This document shows positions 39,413-47,593 of a stretch of 64,000 bases of DNA, one piece after another. Position 1 is the first letter of the stretch; each line of letters starts with the position of its first letter. The stretch comes from Cryobacterium frigoriphilum (GTDB taxonomy: Bacteria; Actinomycetota; Actinomycetes; Actinomycetales; Microbacteriaceae): positions 1-64,000 of the forward strand of contig NZ_SOHE01000041.1 of the NCBI RefSeq assembly GCF_004403305.1, read 5' to 3'. A program made the position numbers and the translations under genes. The notes under the pieces are model-generated. The model searched no databases, was not told the origin of the DNA, and saw nothing but the letters and a program-made list of their open reading frames with translations.

Positions 39413-41332
39413 ATGGCACTCAACATCGAGGACTATGCCCTGATCAGCGACTGCCACACCGCGGCCCTGGTCGGGCGGGACGGCAGCATCGACTGGCTCT
39501 GCCTGCCCCGCTACGACTCCGCATCGATGTTCGGAGCGCTCCTGGGCGACCCGAATCACGGACGCTGGCAGCTCGCACCGACGGATGCCGCGGCCACCGC
39601 TGGCCGCTCCTACCGCGGCAACACCTTCATCCTGACGACCATCTGGACTACGCCGACCGGGGAGGTCGAGGTGACCGACTTCATGCCGCACGGCAACGGC
39701 CGGGCCGACGTCGTGCGTCGCGTGCGCGGCATCACCGGGGCCGTCGAGATGGCGCAGGATCTGCGCATCCGCTTCGGCTATGCCTCAATCGTTCCGTGGG
39801 TACGCCAACTCAGCCCCAGCGAAAGCGTGGGTGAAAGCGTGGGCGAAAGCGCGGGCGAAACACACGAGCACCACCACACGCCCCCTCAGGTGCACGGCCT
39901 CATCGCCGTCGCCGGCCCCGACGCCATCGTGGTGCGCGGCCCTGCCCTGCACGCCTCAGACCACCGGCACCTGTCCACGTTCACGGTGTGCGCCGGCGAG
40001 ACCATTGATATCCAGCTGGCCTGGTATCCCTCGCACCAGCCCACCCCGACCGCGATCGACGTCGACGCCGCCCTGCGCGACACCGCTGCGTGGTGGGAGG
40101 GTTGGGCCCACAGCTGCACGCACGCCGGCCCGCTGCGCGAACAGGTCGTGCGGTCGATGCTCGTGCTGCGCGCCCTCACCCACGAGGAGACCGGCGGCAT
40201 CGTGGCGGCCGCGACCACCTCGCTGCCCGAACAGGCCGGCGGCACCCGCAACTGGGACTACCGCTACGTCTGGCTGCGCGACGCCTCACTGACCCTCGAG
40301 GTGCTGCTCTCGCACGGTTACGCCGAGGAGGCCGAGGAGTGGCGAGCCTGGCTGCTGCGCGCGATCGCCGGCGACCCGCACGACGTGCAGATCATGTACG
40401 GACTCTCCGGCGAGCGCTACCTGCCCGAGCGCACCCTCACGAGCCTGCCCGGCCACCGTGGCGCCTCTCCCGTGCGGGTCGGCAACGGTGCCGTCGACCA
40501 GTTTCAGAGCGACGTGATCGGCGAGGTCATGGTCGCCCTGCATTCCGCGCGCCTGGCCGGTGTCACCGAAACGAAGTTCTCCTGGCCGCTGCAGCGGGCC
40601 CTGATGAAATTTCTCGAAGACAACTGGCGCCGCCCCGACCAGGGCATCTGGGAGGTGCGCGGCCCGGCCCGGCACTTCACCCACTCCCGCGTCATGGTCT
40701 GGGCGGCCTTCGACCGCGCGGTGCGCGGCATCACCGAATTCGGCCTGCCCGGCCCCCTCGAACGCTGGAGCGCCCTGCGCGATGAGGTGCGCCGCGACAT
40801 CGACGAGAACGGCTTCAACGCCGCGCTGAACAGCTTCACCCAGTACTACGGCAGCACCGAAGCGGATGCCGCCCTGCTCGTGCTAGCCCAGGTCGGCTTC
40901 TGCGAACCCACCGATCCGCGCATGCTCGCAACCGTCGCCACGATCGAGTCGACCCTGCTGCACCACGGTGTACTGCTGAGGTACCACACAGGGCCCCCTG
41001 AGCAGTCAGTGCACACCCTGGACGGCCTGCCGCCCGGGGAGCATCCATTTCTGGCCTGCTCGTTCTGGCTCGTCGAACAGTACGCCCGCTCGGGCCGTGC
41101 CGCCGACGCCGACGCGCTCATGACCCGGCTGCTCGGCTTCGTCAACGATGTGGGGCTGATCTCAGAAGAGTACGACGTGTCGGGCAGGCACCAGATGGGA
41201 AACACTCCGCAGGCGCTGTCCCACCTCGCCCTGGTGCGGGCAGCGGATGCGATCGCCGCTGCTGCCACTGCCACTGCCACTGCCACTGCCACTGCCACTG
41301 CCACTGCCGCTGCCGCTGCCGCCCAAAAATGA
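39413..41332 (+). CDS. Glycoside hydrolase family 15 protein (glucosidase/trehalase type)
   Basis: The 639-residue protein has an N-terminal beta-sandwich (IEDYALISDCHTAALVGRDG, SIDWLCLPRYDSAS) and an (alpha/alpha)6 barrel (TRNWDYRYVWLRDASLTLEV). Candidate catalytic acids are Glu414 in GIWEVRG and Glu585/586 in LISEEYD, the GH15 acid and base positions. In mycobacteria such proteins can be trehalases, so a link with the upstream otsAB gene is possible but unproven. Two repeat tracts are in frame: ESVGESVGESAGE (39821-39860) and an Ala-Thr tail from seven ACTGCC hexamers (41261-41320). Confidence 0.9.
   Translation: MALNIEDYALISDCHTAALVGRDGSIDWLCLPRYDSASMFGALLGDPNHGRWQLAPTDAAATAGRSYRGNTFILTTIWTTPTGEVEVTDFMPHGNGRADVVRRVRGITGAVEMAQDLRIRFGYASIVPWVRQLSPSESVGESVGESAGETHEHHHTPPQVHGLIAVAGPDAIVVRGPALHASDHRHLSTFTVCAGETIDIQLAWYPSHQPTPTAIDVDAALRDTAAWWEGWAHSCTHAGPLREQVVRSMLVLRALTHEETGGIVAAATTSLPEQAGGTRNWDYRYVWLRDASLTLEVLLSHGYAEEAEEWRAWLLRAIAGDPHDVQIMYGLSGERYLPERTLTSLPGHRGASPVRVGNGAVDQFQSDVIGEVMVALHSARLAGVTETKFSWPLQRALMKFLEDNWRRPDQGIWEVRGPARHFTHSRVMVWAAFDRAVRGITEFGLPGPLERWSALRDEVRRDIDENGFNAALNSFTQYYGSTEADAALLVLAQVGFCEPTDPRMLATVATIESTLLHHGVLLRYHTGPPEQSVHTLDGLPPGEHPFLACSFWLVEQYARSGRAADADALMTRLLGFVNDVGLISEEYDVSGRHQMGNTPQALSHLALVRAADAIAAAATATATATATATATAAAAAAQK
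41261..41320. repeat. 6-bp repeat tract at the end of the GH15 gene
   Basis: Seven ACTGCC units followed by two GCTGCC units encode an alternating Ala-Thr/Ala C terminus. The tract is in frame and immediately precedes the stop. Confidence 0.9.
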
Positions 41333-41396
41333 CGACCTCCATAGTTCGGCACATTTTGTTGTAGGTATTCTTCAGCGGCACCTACCCCGCGAATTC

Positions 41397-41409
41397 TAGG
41401 TTAGAAACC
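41397..41409 (+). promoter_or_regulatory. -10 box and small inverted repeat before bioY
   Basis: TAGGTT (41397-41402) lies 7 nt before the ATG. GGTTAGAAACC, an inverted repeat with a 3-nt centre, overlaps the box, so a repressor bound here would block a leaderless transcript. A second inverted pair, GTAGGT and ACCTAC, lies at 41361-41385. A biotin-responsive regulator is inferred from the gene, not from a known motif. Confidence 0.4.
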
Positions 41410-42024
41410 ATGACCGACACCATCCGTTCTCGCAGCAGCACCCGGCGCACGCTGCCGGCCCGGGACCTCGCCCAGATCGCCGTCTTTGCGGCGCTGATCG
41501 CCGCTCTCGGCCTGGCCGGACCGCTCAACATCGGCCCGGTGCCCATTACCCTGCAGACCCTCGGCGTGATGCTCGCCGGCGCGATCCTCGGCCCGCGCAA
41601 GGGCACCCTGGCCGTGCTGCTGTTTCTGGTCTTGACCCTGTTCGGCCTGCCGCTGCTCGCCGGCGGGCGCGGCGGAATCGGCGCCTTCACCGTGAGCCCG
41701 GCGGCCGGCTACCTGTACGGCTGGCTGCTCGGAGCCTTCGTGATCGGGTACCTGACCGCCCGCCTGATGCCGAAATACCCGTTCTGGTTGGCCCTGGGCG
41801 CCACCATCCTCGGCGGCATCGGCGCCGTCTACCTGATCGGCATTCCCGTGATGGCCTGGAACCTCGGCCTGCCGCTCTGGACCGCAGCCGGCCTGAACCT
41901 CGCCTTCATTCCGGGGGACCTCATCAAGGTCGTCGTCACCGTGTTCGTCGCCGCCCAGGTACACCGCGCCTACCCGGGGCTCATCAGCCGCATCCCGCGC
42001 CGCTCGGCGGTTACCGCCGAGTGA
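41410..42024 (+). CDS. bioY: Biotin transporter substrate-binding subunit BioY
   Basis: The 204-residue integral membrane S component of an ECF transporter has six hydrophobic helices. LGLAGPLNIGPVPITLQTLGVMLAG is shortened here as NIGPVPITLQTLGVMLAG; with LGPRKGTLAVLLFLVLTLFG and GGRGGIGAF it is diagnostic of BioY. It captures biotin. Its stop overlaps the bioM GTG (GTGA). Confidence 0.95.
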   Translation: MTDTIRSRSSTRRTLPARDLAQIAVFAALIAALGLAGPLNIGPVPITLQTLGVMLAGAILGPRKGTLAVLLFLVLTLFGLPLLAGGRGGIGAFTVSPAAGYLYGWLLGAFVIGYLTARLMPKYPFWLALGATILGGIGAVYLIGIPVMAWNLGLPLWTAAGLNLAFIPGDLIKVVVTVFVAAQVHRAYPGLISRIPRRSAVTAE

Positions 42025-42728
42025 GTTCGATCACCTTCGACCGGGTCTCGCACCGTTTCGAGGGCGCGGCCTCACCCTCAAGCCCCGCGCCGCAGAATAC
42101 GCTGCGGGACATCAGCCTGACCCTGACCGAGAGCCGCATCGGTATCGTCGGAGCGAACGGGTCCGGTAAGTCCACGCTCGTACGCATGATCAACGGTCTG
42201 GTGATGCCCAGCGCGGGCACCGTGACCGTCGACGGCCTCAGCGTGAAGAAGCAGGCTCGCGAGGTGCGTCGCCGGGTCGGCTTCATCTTCACCAACCCCG
42301 ACAACCAAATCGTGATGCCCACCGTTCAGGAAGACGTCGCATTCACGCTGCGCCGCCGCGGCCTCAGCGCCGCCGAAATCGCCGAGCGCACGGCCATCAC
42401 CCTCGACCGCTTTGGCCTGACCGCCCTGGCAGACCGCCCCGCGCACCGCCTGTCCGGCGGGCAGAAGCAGTTGCTCGCCCTCGCCGCGGTGCTCGTGGCG
42501 GAACCGGCGATCGTCGTCGCCGACGAACCGACCACCCTGCTCGACGCCCGCAACACCCGGCGCATTCAGGAGCTGCTGCGCACTCTCAGCCAGCAGTTGA
42601 TCGTCGTCACCCACCAGCTCGACCTGCTCGACGACTTCGACCGGGTCATCGTCATCGAAGACGGCCAGGTCGTGGCCGATGACCGTCCGGCCGTCGCCCT
42701 CGGCGCCTACCGCGCCCTGCTCTCGTGA
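42021..42728 (+). CDS. bioM: Biotin ECF transporter ATPase BioM
   Basis: The 235-residue ABC ATPase has Walker A GANGSGKST, signature HRLSGGQKQLLALAAVL, Walker B IVVADEPTTLLD and the switch His in VVTHQLDLL. It energises BioY together with BioN. The GTG start overlaps the bioY stop, and bioN follows after 30 nt. Confidence 0.9.
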   Translation: MSSITFDRVSHRFEGAASPSSPAPQNTLRDISLTLTESRIGIVGANGSGKSTLVRMINGLVMPSAGTVTVDGLSVKKQAREVRRRVGFIFTNPDNQIVMPTVQEDVAFTLRRRGLSAAEIAERTAITLDRFGLTALADRPAHRLSGGQKQLLALAAVLVAEPAIVVADEPTTLLDARNTRRIQELLRTLSQQLIVVTHQLDLLDDFDRVIVIEDGQVVADDRPAVALGAYRALLS

Positions 42729-42758
42729 ACAAGCAGATCTCGTGAAAAACCTGCTCTC

Positions 42759-43352
42759 GTGATCGGCCTCTACAGCCCCGGCACCTCACTCGTGCACCGG
42801 GCCCCCACCCTGCTGAAGCTGCTGCTGCTCTCGCTCGGCGTCGCGGTCGTCACCGTGCTCGGCGATCCCCGCCAACTCGCCGTCGCGCTCATCGTGGTCG
42901 TCGCCCTGTTCATCGTCGCGGGGGTGCCGCTGAAGGCATCCGTTCGCCAGATTGCCCCCGTGCTGTGGATGCTGCTGCTCGCCGTTCCCGTTCAGGCCCT
43001 GCTCGCCGGGTGGCTGGTCGCAGGCCTCATGGCGGGGCGGTTGCTCGTCGCCGTGGCCCTCGCCGCCCTCTTCACCCTCACGACCACGGTCACCGCGGTG
43101 CTCGAGGCCTTTGACCGGCTGCTGCGGCCGTTTCGCCGCTGGATCGACACCGAGCGGGTCGGGCTGCTTGTGGCCCTGACCATCCGCTGCATTCCGCTCG
43201 TCGCCGAGATCGTGCGCGAGGTGCTCGAGGCCCGCACCGCTCGCGGCACGAGGGGGACGCTGCGGGCACTCGCGGTTCCGGTCATCGTGCGCTCTCTCTA
43301 TGCAGCGGATGCCCTCGGCGAGGCCCTCGCCGCCCGCGGCGTAGATGACTGA
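42759..43352 (+). CDS. bioN: Biotin ECF transporter transmembrane subunit BioN (EcfT)
   Basis: The 197-residue EcfT-like protein has several hydrophobic helices (LLKLLLLSLGVAVVTVLG, VLWMLLLAVPVQALLAGWLV, LLVAVALAALFTLTTTVTAVL) and coupling-helix motifs EVLEARTARGTRG and ADALGEALAARG that contact the ATPase. It is shorter than typical EcfT (about 260), as usual for BioN. GTG start. Confidence 0.85.
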   Translation: MIGLYSPGTSLVHRAPTLLKLLLLSLGVAVVTVLGDPRQLAVALIVVVALFIVAGVPLKASVRQIAPVLWMLLLAVPVQALLAGWLVAGLMAGRLLVAVALAALFTLTTTVTAVLEAFDRLLRPFRRWIDTERVGLLVALTIRCIPLVAEIVREVLEARTARGTRGTLRALAVPVIVRSLYAADALGEALAARGVDD

Positions 43353-43437
43353 CGGGCTCCCGGCGATCTTCAGCGCACTCATAGCCGGAACGTGACAGGG
43401 TAGACACGCCTTAACCGCCCTCTGCAGAGAGAATGTC

Positions 43438-44448
43438 GTGCCCAAACTTGCCCTGAAGATTCCTGCCATCGCCACCATCCTGGGGGTGGCTCTCGTTCTC
43501 ACCGGCTGCACGAGCAGCGACACCGAGAGCACGGACACCGCCACCAACGTGAACGCGTCGACCGAGGAATGCACCGAGAGCGGCTCCGCCTCTGATTCCG
43601 TCGAGGTCACCGGCGATTTCGGTGCCGAGCCGGTCGTTACCTTCGAATCGCCGCTCACCGCGACCGACACCGAGCGCACCGTCACGATTGCCGGCACCGG
43701 CACCGACGAGGCCTCGACCCACCGACTCGTCGAGGTGTCGCTGATGGGCTTCAGCGGCACGACCGGTGAAGCCATCATCACGAGCGGCTGGGACGACACC
43801 TCGGACTCCGCCTTCATCCAGGTCGACGAGACCCAGGAACTCGAGGGCCTCGCCCGCGCCGTCAACTGCGCTGTCGTCGGTGATCGGGTGACCGTCGTGA
43901 TTCCGCCAGCGGATGCCTTCGGTACCGGTGGCCAGCCCGATCTCGGTATCACCGCCGATGACTCCATGGTCTTCGTTCTCGACGTGAAGAGCATCGTTCC
44001 GTTGACGGCAACCGGAACCGATGAATCCGCGGTGGCGGGCCTGCCCACGGTCGAGCTCGCCGATGACGGAGCACCGAGCATCACAATTCCCGATGCCGAG
44101 GCACCCACCGACCTGAAGATCGAGACCCTGAAGACCGGCGACGGCGACGTCGTGGCCTCGGGCGACACCGTCGCGCTCGAGTACACCGGCGTGCTCTGGA
44201 AGAACGGCGAAGAGTTCGATTCCTCATGGGACACCCCCGGACTCGTGCAGTTTCCGACCACCGGGGTCGTTGAGGGCTTCGGCGCGGCCATGGTCGGCCA
44301 AACGGTCGGCTCGCAGGTTCTCGCCGTCATTCCGCCCGCTCAGGGCTACGGCGAGGCCGGCTCCCAGGACGGCAGCATCACCGCCACCGACACGCTCGTC
44401 TTCGTGCTCGACATCGTCGCCGTGACGGTAGCCGCCCCGACCGAATAG
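43438..44448 (+). CDS. FKBP-type peptidyl-prolyl isomerase lipoprotein, two tandem domains
   Basis: The 336-residue protein starts with a lipoprotein signal (IPAIATILGVALVLTGC), so it is anchored outside the membrane. The C-terminal half is an FKBP domain (GDTVALEYTGVLWKNGEEFDSS, VVEGFGAAMVGQTVGSQVLAVIPP, GYGEAG). The N-terminal half has the same framework in degenerate form (GDRVTVVIPPADAFGTGGQ) and has probably lost catalysis. It likely helps fold exported proteins. GTG start. Confidence 0.85.
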   Translation: MPKLALKIPAIATILGVALVLTGCTSSDTESTDTATNVNASTEECTESGSASDSVEVTGDFGAEPVVTFESPLTATDTERTVTIAGTGTDEASTHRLVEVSLMGFSGTTGEAIITSGWDDTSDSAFIQVDETQELEGLARAVNCAVVGDRVTVVIPPADAFGTGGQPDLGITADDSMVFVLDVKSIVPLTATGTDESAVAGLPTVELADDGAPSITIPDAEAPTDLKIETLKTGDGDVVASGDTVALEYTGVLWKNGEEFDSSWDTPGLVQFPTTGVVEGFGAAMVGQTVGSQVLAVIPPAQGYGEAGSQDGSITATDTLVFVLDIVAVTVAAPTE

Positions 44449-44483
44449 TCACGCACGAGCGGCCAGACCCGAACAGCCAGACC

Positions 44484-44525
44484 CACAACCCGGGCCGCCC
44501 GCCGTGACAGGCGGCCCGGGTTGTG
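44484..44525 (+). terminator. Terminator hairpin after the FKBP gene
   Basis: CACAACCCGGGCCGCC and its perfect complement form a 16-bp stem with a 10-nt loop, 35 nt after the stop. It is G/C-rich without a T-tract. Confidence 0.7.
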
Positions 44526-44588
44526 ACAGGGTGGAGATGAGCGCGCATTCACATCGGTGCCGCCATCACCAGCCGAAAGAGGTATCCC

Positions 44589-44966
44589 CTGAGCTCCACC
44601 GCTACGACTCCCTCCTCCCCCGCCACGATCGACGAGTACATCGCCGCGATCGCGGATCCGCTCCGGCCCATCGCGGGCACGCTGCGCGCGAAGTTCGACG
44701 AGGGCTTGCCGGGTATGGAAGCGAAACTGTGGCACGGACATCCCGTCTGGCTGCAGGACGGAGTCCCGGTCGCCGGGTTCAAGGCCTACGCGAACTTCGT
44801 CACGCTGTTGCTCTGGCGCGGCCAGCGCATCACGGATGCCTCGGGCAAGCTCGACGCGAGCGGCTCAGCCGAGATGGGCTCCGTGAAACTGCGCGAAGCC
44901 GACGACGTCGACGCGCCCCTGTTCGACGACTGGCTGCGCCAGTTGCGTGAACTGTATCGCGCGTAG
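44589..44966 (+). CDS. DUF1801 domain protein, probable CTG start
   Basis: The 125-residue frame contains the DUF1801 signature LWHGHPVWLQDGVPVAGFKAY, VTLLLWRGQ and GSVKLREADD. The first in-frame ATG (44706) would cut off the first 39 residues, including IDEYIAAIADPLRPIAGTLR, which the family needs. There is no ATG, GTG or TTG between the upstream stop (44538) and 44706. A CTG at 44589 lies 6 nt after AAAGAGG and is the best start. Family function is poorly known. Confidence 0.75.
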   Translation: MSSTATTPSSPATIDEYIAAIADPLRPIAGTLRAKFDEGLPGMEAKLWHGHPVWLQDGVPVAGFKAYANFVTLLLWRGQRITDASGKLDASGSAEMGSVKLREADDVDAPLFDDWLRQLRELYRA

Positions 44967-44990
44967 CGCCACGTAGCGCGGGCATGCCCG

Positions 44991-45109
44991 TTTCAGACTG
45001 AGCCCTTTTCAGACTCTGCCCTTTTCAGACTCTGCCCTTTTCAGACTGTGCCTTTTCGGACTCTGCCCTTTTCAGACTGTACCCTTTTCAGACTCTGCCC
45101 TTTTCGGGG
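44991..45109. repeat. 16-bp tandem repeat (7 units) in a promoter region
   Basis: Units of TTTCAGACTCTGCCCT, one shortened to 15 bp, lie head to tail from 44991 to 45101, with a partial eighth unit. The array ends immediately before the TACGGT -10 box of the next gene, so its last unit occupies the -35 region. Confidence 0.95.
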
Positions 45110-45115
45110 TACGGT
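45110..45115 (+). promoter_or_regulatory. -10 box of the PPOX-family gene (leaderless)
   Basis: TACGGT ends 6 nt before the ATG at 45122. Confidence 0.5.
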
Positions 45116-45121
45116 GCATCA

Positions 45122-45580
45122 ATGACGACATGGCAACGGGTCGAAGCGGATGCCCCCACCTTCGCCGCCCGGGTACGCGAACGATTCGACGCGGGCACCA
45201 ACAAGACCATGGCGACGCTGCGCAAAGACGGCGGCCCACGCATCAGCGGCACCGAGCTCGCCTTCGCCGACGGCCGCATCACCCTCGGCATGATGCCGCA
45301 CTCCCAGAAGCTGCACGACGTTCTGCGGGACCCGCGGGTCGCCATCCACTGCCCGACGCTGGAACCCCCGGCGGGTGACCCTTCGGCCTGGGCGGGAGAC
45401 GCGAAGATCGCCGGCCGGCTCGTGCCGATCGCGTCGCAGCCGAGCGAACCGCCCGGATCGTCGAGCTTTGAGGTCGAGCTCGACGAGGTCGTGCTCACCT
45501 ACGTCGACGACAGCAACACGCACCTCGTGGTCGAGTCCTGGCACGCGGGGCGCGGCTGGCAGCAGATCGTGCGCGAGTAG
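45122..45580 (+). CDS. Pyridoxamine 5'-phosphate oxidase-like flavin/F420-binding protein
   Basis: The 152-residue split-barrel protein has the pattern of PPOX-family enzymes: KTMATLRKDGGPRISGTELAF near the N terminus (quoted in part as TMATLRKDGGPRISGTEL), GMMPHSQKLHDVLRDPRVAIH and a C-terminal strand EVVLTYVDD. Such proteins bind FMN or F420; the cofactor is not resolved. It is preceded by a tandem repeat array and followed by a strong terminator. Confidence 0.8.
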   Translation: MTTWQRVEADAPTFAARVRERFDAGTNKTMATLRKDGGPRISGTELAFADGRITLGMMPHSQKLHDVLRDPRVAIHCPTLEPPAGDPSAWAGDAKIAGRLVPIASQPSEPPGSSSFEVELDEVVLTYVDDSNTHLVVESWHAGRGWQQIVRE

Positions 45581-45590
45581 ACGCGCTACA

Positions 45591-45632
45591 CACAACGAAG
45601 GCCCGCGTCGACTGACGCGGGCCTTCGTTGTG
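45591..45632. terminator. Bidirectional terminator
   Basis: CACAACGAAGGCCCGCGTC and its perfect complement form a 19-bp stem with a 4-nt loop between the convergent PPOX-family gene and the opu operon. Confidence 0.9.
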
Positions 45633-45645
45633 GGTAGGGCCGTGA

Positions 45646-46548
45646 CTAGCTGGTGAGGCCGTCCACGTACTCCTGGTTGTCTTCGATCCACTGCGCGACG
45701 ATCGGAGCGTAGTCCGAGCCGTCGTAGTCGACGAACATGGCTTCTTCGAGCGTGTACAGGGTCTCGAGCTCCATCTCGAAGCCTTCGATCCAGCCGCTGG
45801 CTTCCGGGAAGTTCTCGGAGAAGTCAGCGCTGCCGAAGGAGTGCAGGCTCTCGACGGACTCGAGGGTACCCTCGGGGTCTTCAAGGTTCTTGATCGGGAA
45901 CGAGCCGTAGGCCCAGTGCGGCTCCCACAGGGTCACGACGACGTTCTCGCCGGCATCCGTTGCGGCCTTGAGTTCGGACAGCATGGCCGCCGTCGACGAG
46001 GTCGTGAATTCCATGTCTTCGAGGCCGTAGCTCGGGATCACGCGGTCTTCGGTTGCGGCGGTCAGGCCGGCTCCGGCCTCGATGCCCACGATCTGGTTGC
46101 CGAACAGGTCGGCGTTCTCGGCCAGCTCGGCGAGCGAGTCGATCGGAGCATCCGCGTTGACCGCGATGGTGAGCTTGGACTCGTTGTTCCAGGCGCCGAG
46201 GTCGGTGATCTCGTCGCCGTACTTTTCAATGTACTCGCCGTGAGTGTCGGGCAGCCAGATGTCCATGGTGAGGTCGTAGTCCGAGGCGGAGAGGCCCTCG
46301 TAAACGGCGGCGACGTCGGCGTACTCGAGCTCGACGTTGTAGCCCTTCTCGTCGAGAATGGCCTTCCACAGTTCGGAGACCGCGATGCCTTCGTCCCAGC
46401 CGTTGAAGACGGCGAGGGTGACGTTCTTCTGGTCGTCGTTGCCGTTACCGACGGTGTCGACCTCGGTTTCGGCGGCGGGGGCGCAGCCCGCCAGGGCGAG
46501 GAGCGAAACCGCTCCCAGGGCGATCAGGGGCGTTGAACGAATTTTCAT
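45646..46548 (-). CDS. opuAC: Glycine betaine ABC transporter substrate-binding lipoprotein
   Basis: The 300-residue protein has a lipoprotein signal (LIALGAVSLLALAGC) and the OpuAC/ProX fold: FNGWDEGIAVSELWKAIL, YDLTMDIWLPDTHGEYIEKY, IPSYGLEDMEF, VVTLWEPHWAYGSFPIKNL. Trp and Tyr residues in these segments form the aromatic cage for quaternary ammonium ligands. It acts in osmoprotection and lies downstream of the permease gene on the same strand. Confidence 0.9.
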   Translation of the reverse strand: MKIRSTPLIALGAVSLLALAGCAPAAETEVDTVGNGNDDQKNVTLAVFNGWDEGIAVSELWKAILDEKGYNVELEYADVAAVYEGLSASDYDLTMDIWLPDTHGEYIEKYGDEITDLGAWNNESKLTIAVNADAPIDSLAELAENADLFGNQIVGIEAGAGLTAATEDRVIPSYGLEDMEFTTSSTAAMLSELKAATDAGENVVVTLWEPHWAYGSFPIKNLEDPEGTLESVESLHSFGSADFSENFPEASGWIEGFEMELETLYTLEEAMFVDYDGSDYAPIVAQWIEDNQEYVDGLTS

Positions 46549-46681
46549 GTGTCTACCTTTCGTGCCACCCGCTGCGGGTGACTGGGGATTGACTCGTGGT
46601 GCGTGCGCCGTTTCCGGGGATCCGGCGCACAGGGAACGGATGCGGGACATCCGTTGGGGGAAGGGGGCTCGGTCTGAAGGA

Positions 46682-47593
46682 TCAGACCAGAGCCGGTGCG
46701 GGCGCCGATGTCGGCTGCGCCGCCGAACGGCTCGCCTTGCGGGCGTTCAGCACGCGGCCAATCGGGGTATCGCCGTTGCCGAGCGCCGCCGTGACGCGGT
46801 CGAGGAAGATCGCCAGAATTACCACGGCGAAACCGGCCTCGAAGCCGAGGGCAACGTCGAGGCGCGAGAGGCTCGCGACGATCTCGCCGCCGAGGGCGCC
46901 CGCGCCGACCATGCCGGCGATGACGACCATCGACAGCGACAGCATGATGACCTGGTTGATGCCGGCCATGATCGTCGGCGTCGCGAGCGGCAACTGAATC
47001 TGCCGCAGGATCCGCCACGGGCTGGCGCCGAAGGCCTGGCCGGCCTCGACGACCTCCTTGTCGACCCCGCGGATGCCGAGCTCGGTGAGCCGCACGCCGG
47101 GTGCCATGGCGAAGATGATGGTCGCCACGATGCCGGGAACCTCGCCGACCCGAAACAGGATCAGCGCCGGCACCAGGTAGACGAAGGCGGGCATGGTCTG
47201 CAAAAAGTCCAGGACCGGTCGAATGATTTGCGAGGCAAGCGACGACTTGGCCGCGAGGATTCCGAGCGGAATGCTGACCGCAATCGCAATGATGCTCGCC
47301 ACCAGAACCAGGGCGAGGGTGGCCATCGCGTTGTCCCACTGGTCGACGCCGAGAATGAGCCCGAGACCGATCACGGTTCCGACAGCGAATTTCCAGCCGC
47401 GCGCGGCGAGTCCGATGGCCGCCGCGATCGCGATGATGACGTAGAACGGCGGTGCGACGAGCACGAAGGCGACGCCCTCGAAGGCGCCGTCGACGATCAG
47501 GCGGATGAAGTCAAAGACGAACCCGAAGGTGACCGTGATCCATTCGATGAAGGTTTCGATCCAGGTGCCGAGGGGAATACGGAAGTCGTTCAC
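46682..47593 (-). CDS. opuAB: Glycine betaine ABC transporter permease
   Basis: The 303-residue ProW/OpuAB-type permease has about seven helices and the cytoplasmic coupling loop EAGQAFGASPWRILRQIQLPLATPTIMAGI (quoted in part: GQAFGASPWRILRQIQLPL). It overlaps the opuAA stop by 4 nt. N-terminal GTWIETFIEWITVTFGFVF is typical. Confidence 0.9.
   Translation of the reverse strand: MNDFRIPLGTWIETFIEWITVTFGFVFDFIRLIVDGAFEGVAFVLVAPPFYVIIAIAAAIGLAARGWKFAVGTVIGLGLILGVDQWDNAMATLALVLVASIIAIAVSIPLGILAAKSSLASQIIRPVLDFLQTMPAFVYLVPALILFRVGEVPGIVATIIFAMAPGVRLTELGIRGVDKEVVEAGQAFGASPWRILRQIQLPLATPTIMAGINQVIMLSLSMVVIAGMVGAGALGGEIVASLSRLDVALGFEAGFAVVILAIFLDRVTAALGNGDTPIGRVLNARKASRSAAQPTSAPAPALV

Noticed and set aside
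42786-44330. 514-codon minus-strand frame across bioN and the FKBP gene
   Set aside because: It is low-complexity Ser/Thr/Val sequence opposite two recognised genes.
44991-45109. CRISPR-like array of 16-bp repeats
   Set aside because: The units are directly adjacent without spacers, so it is a tandem repeat.
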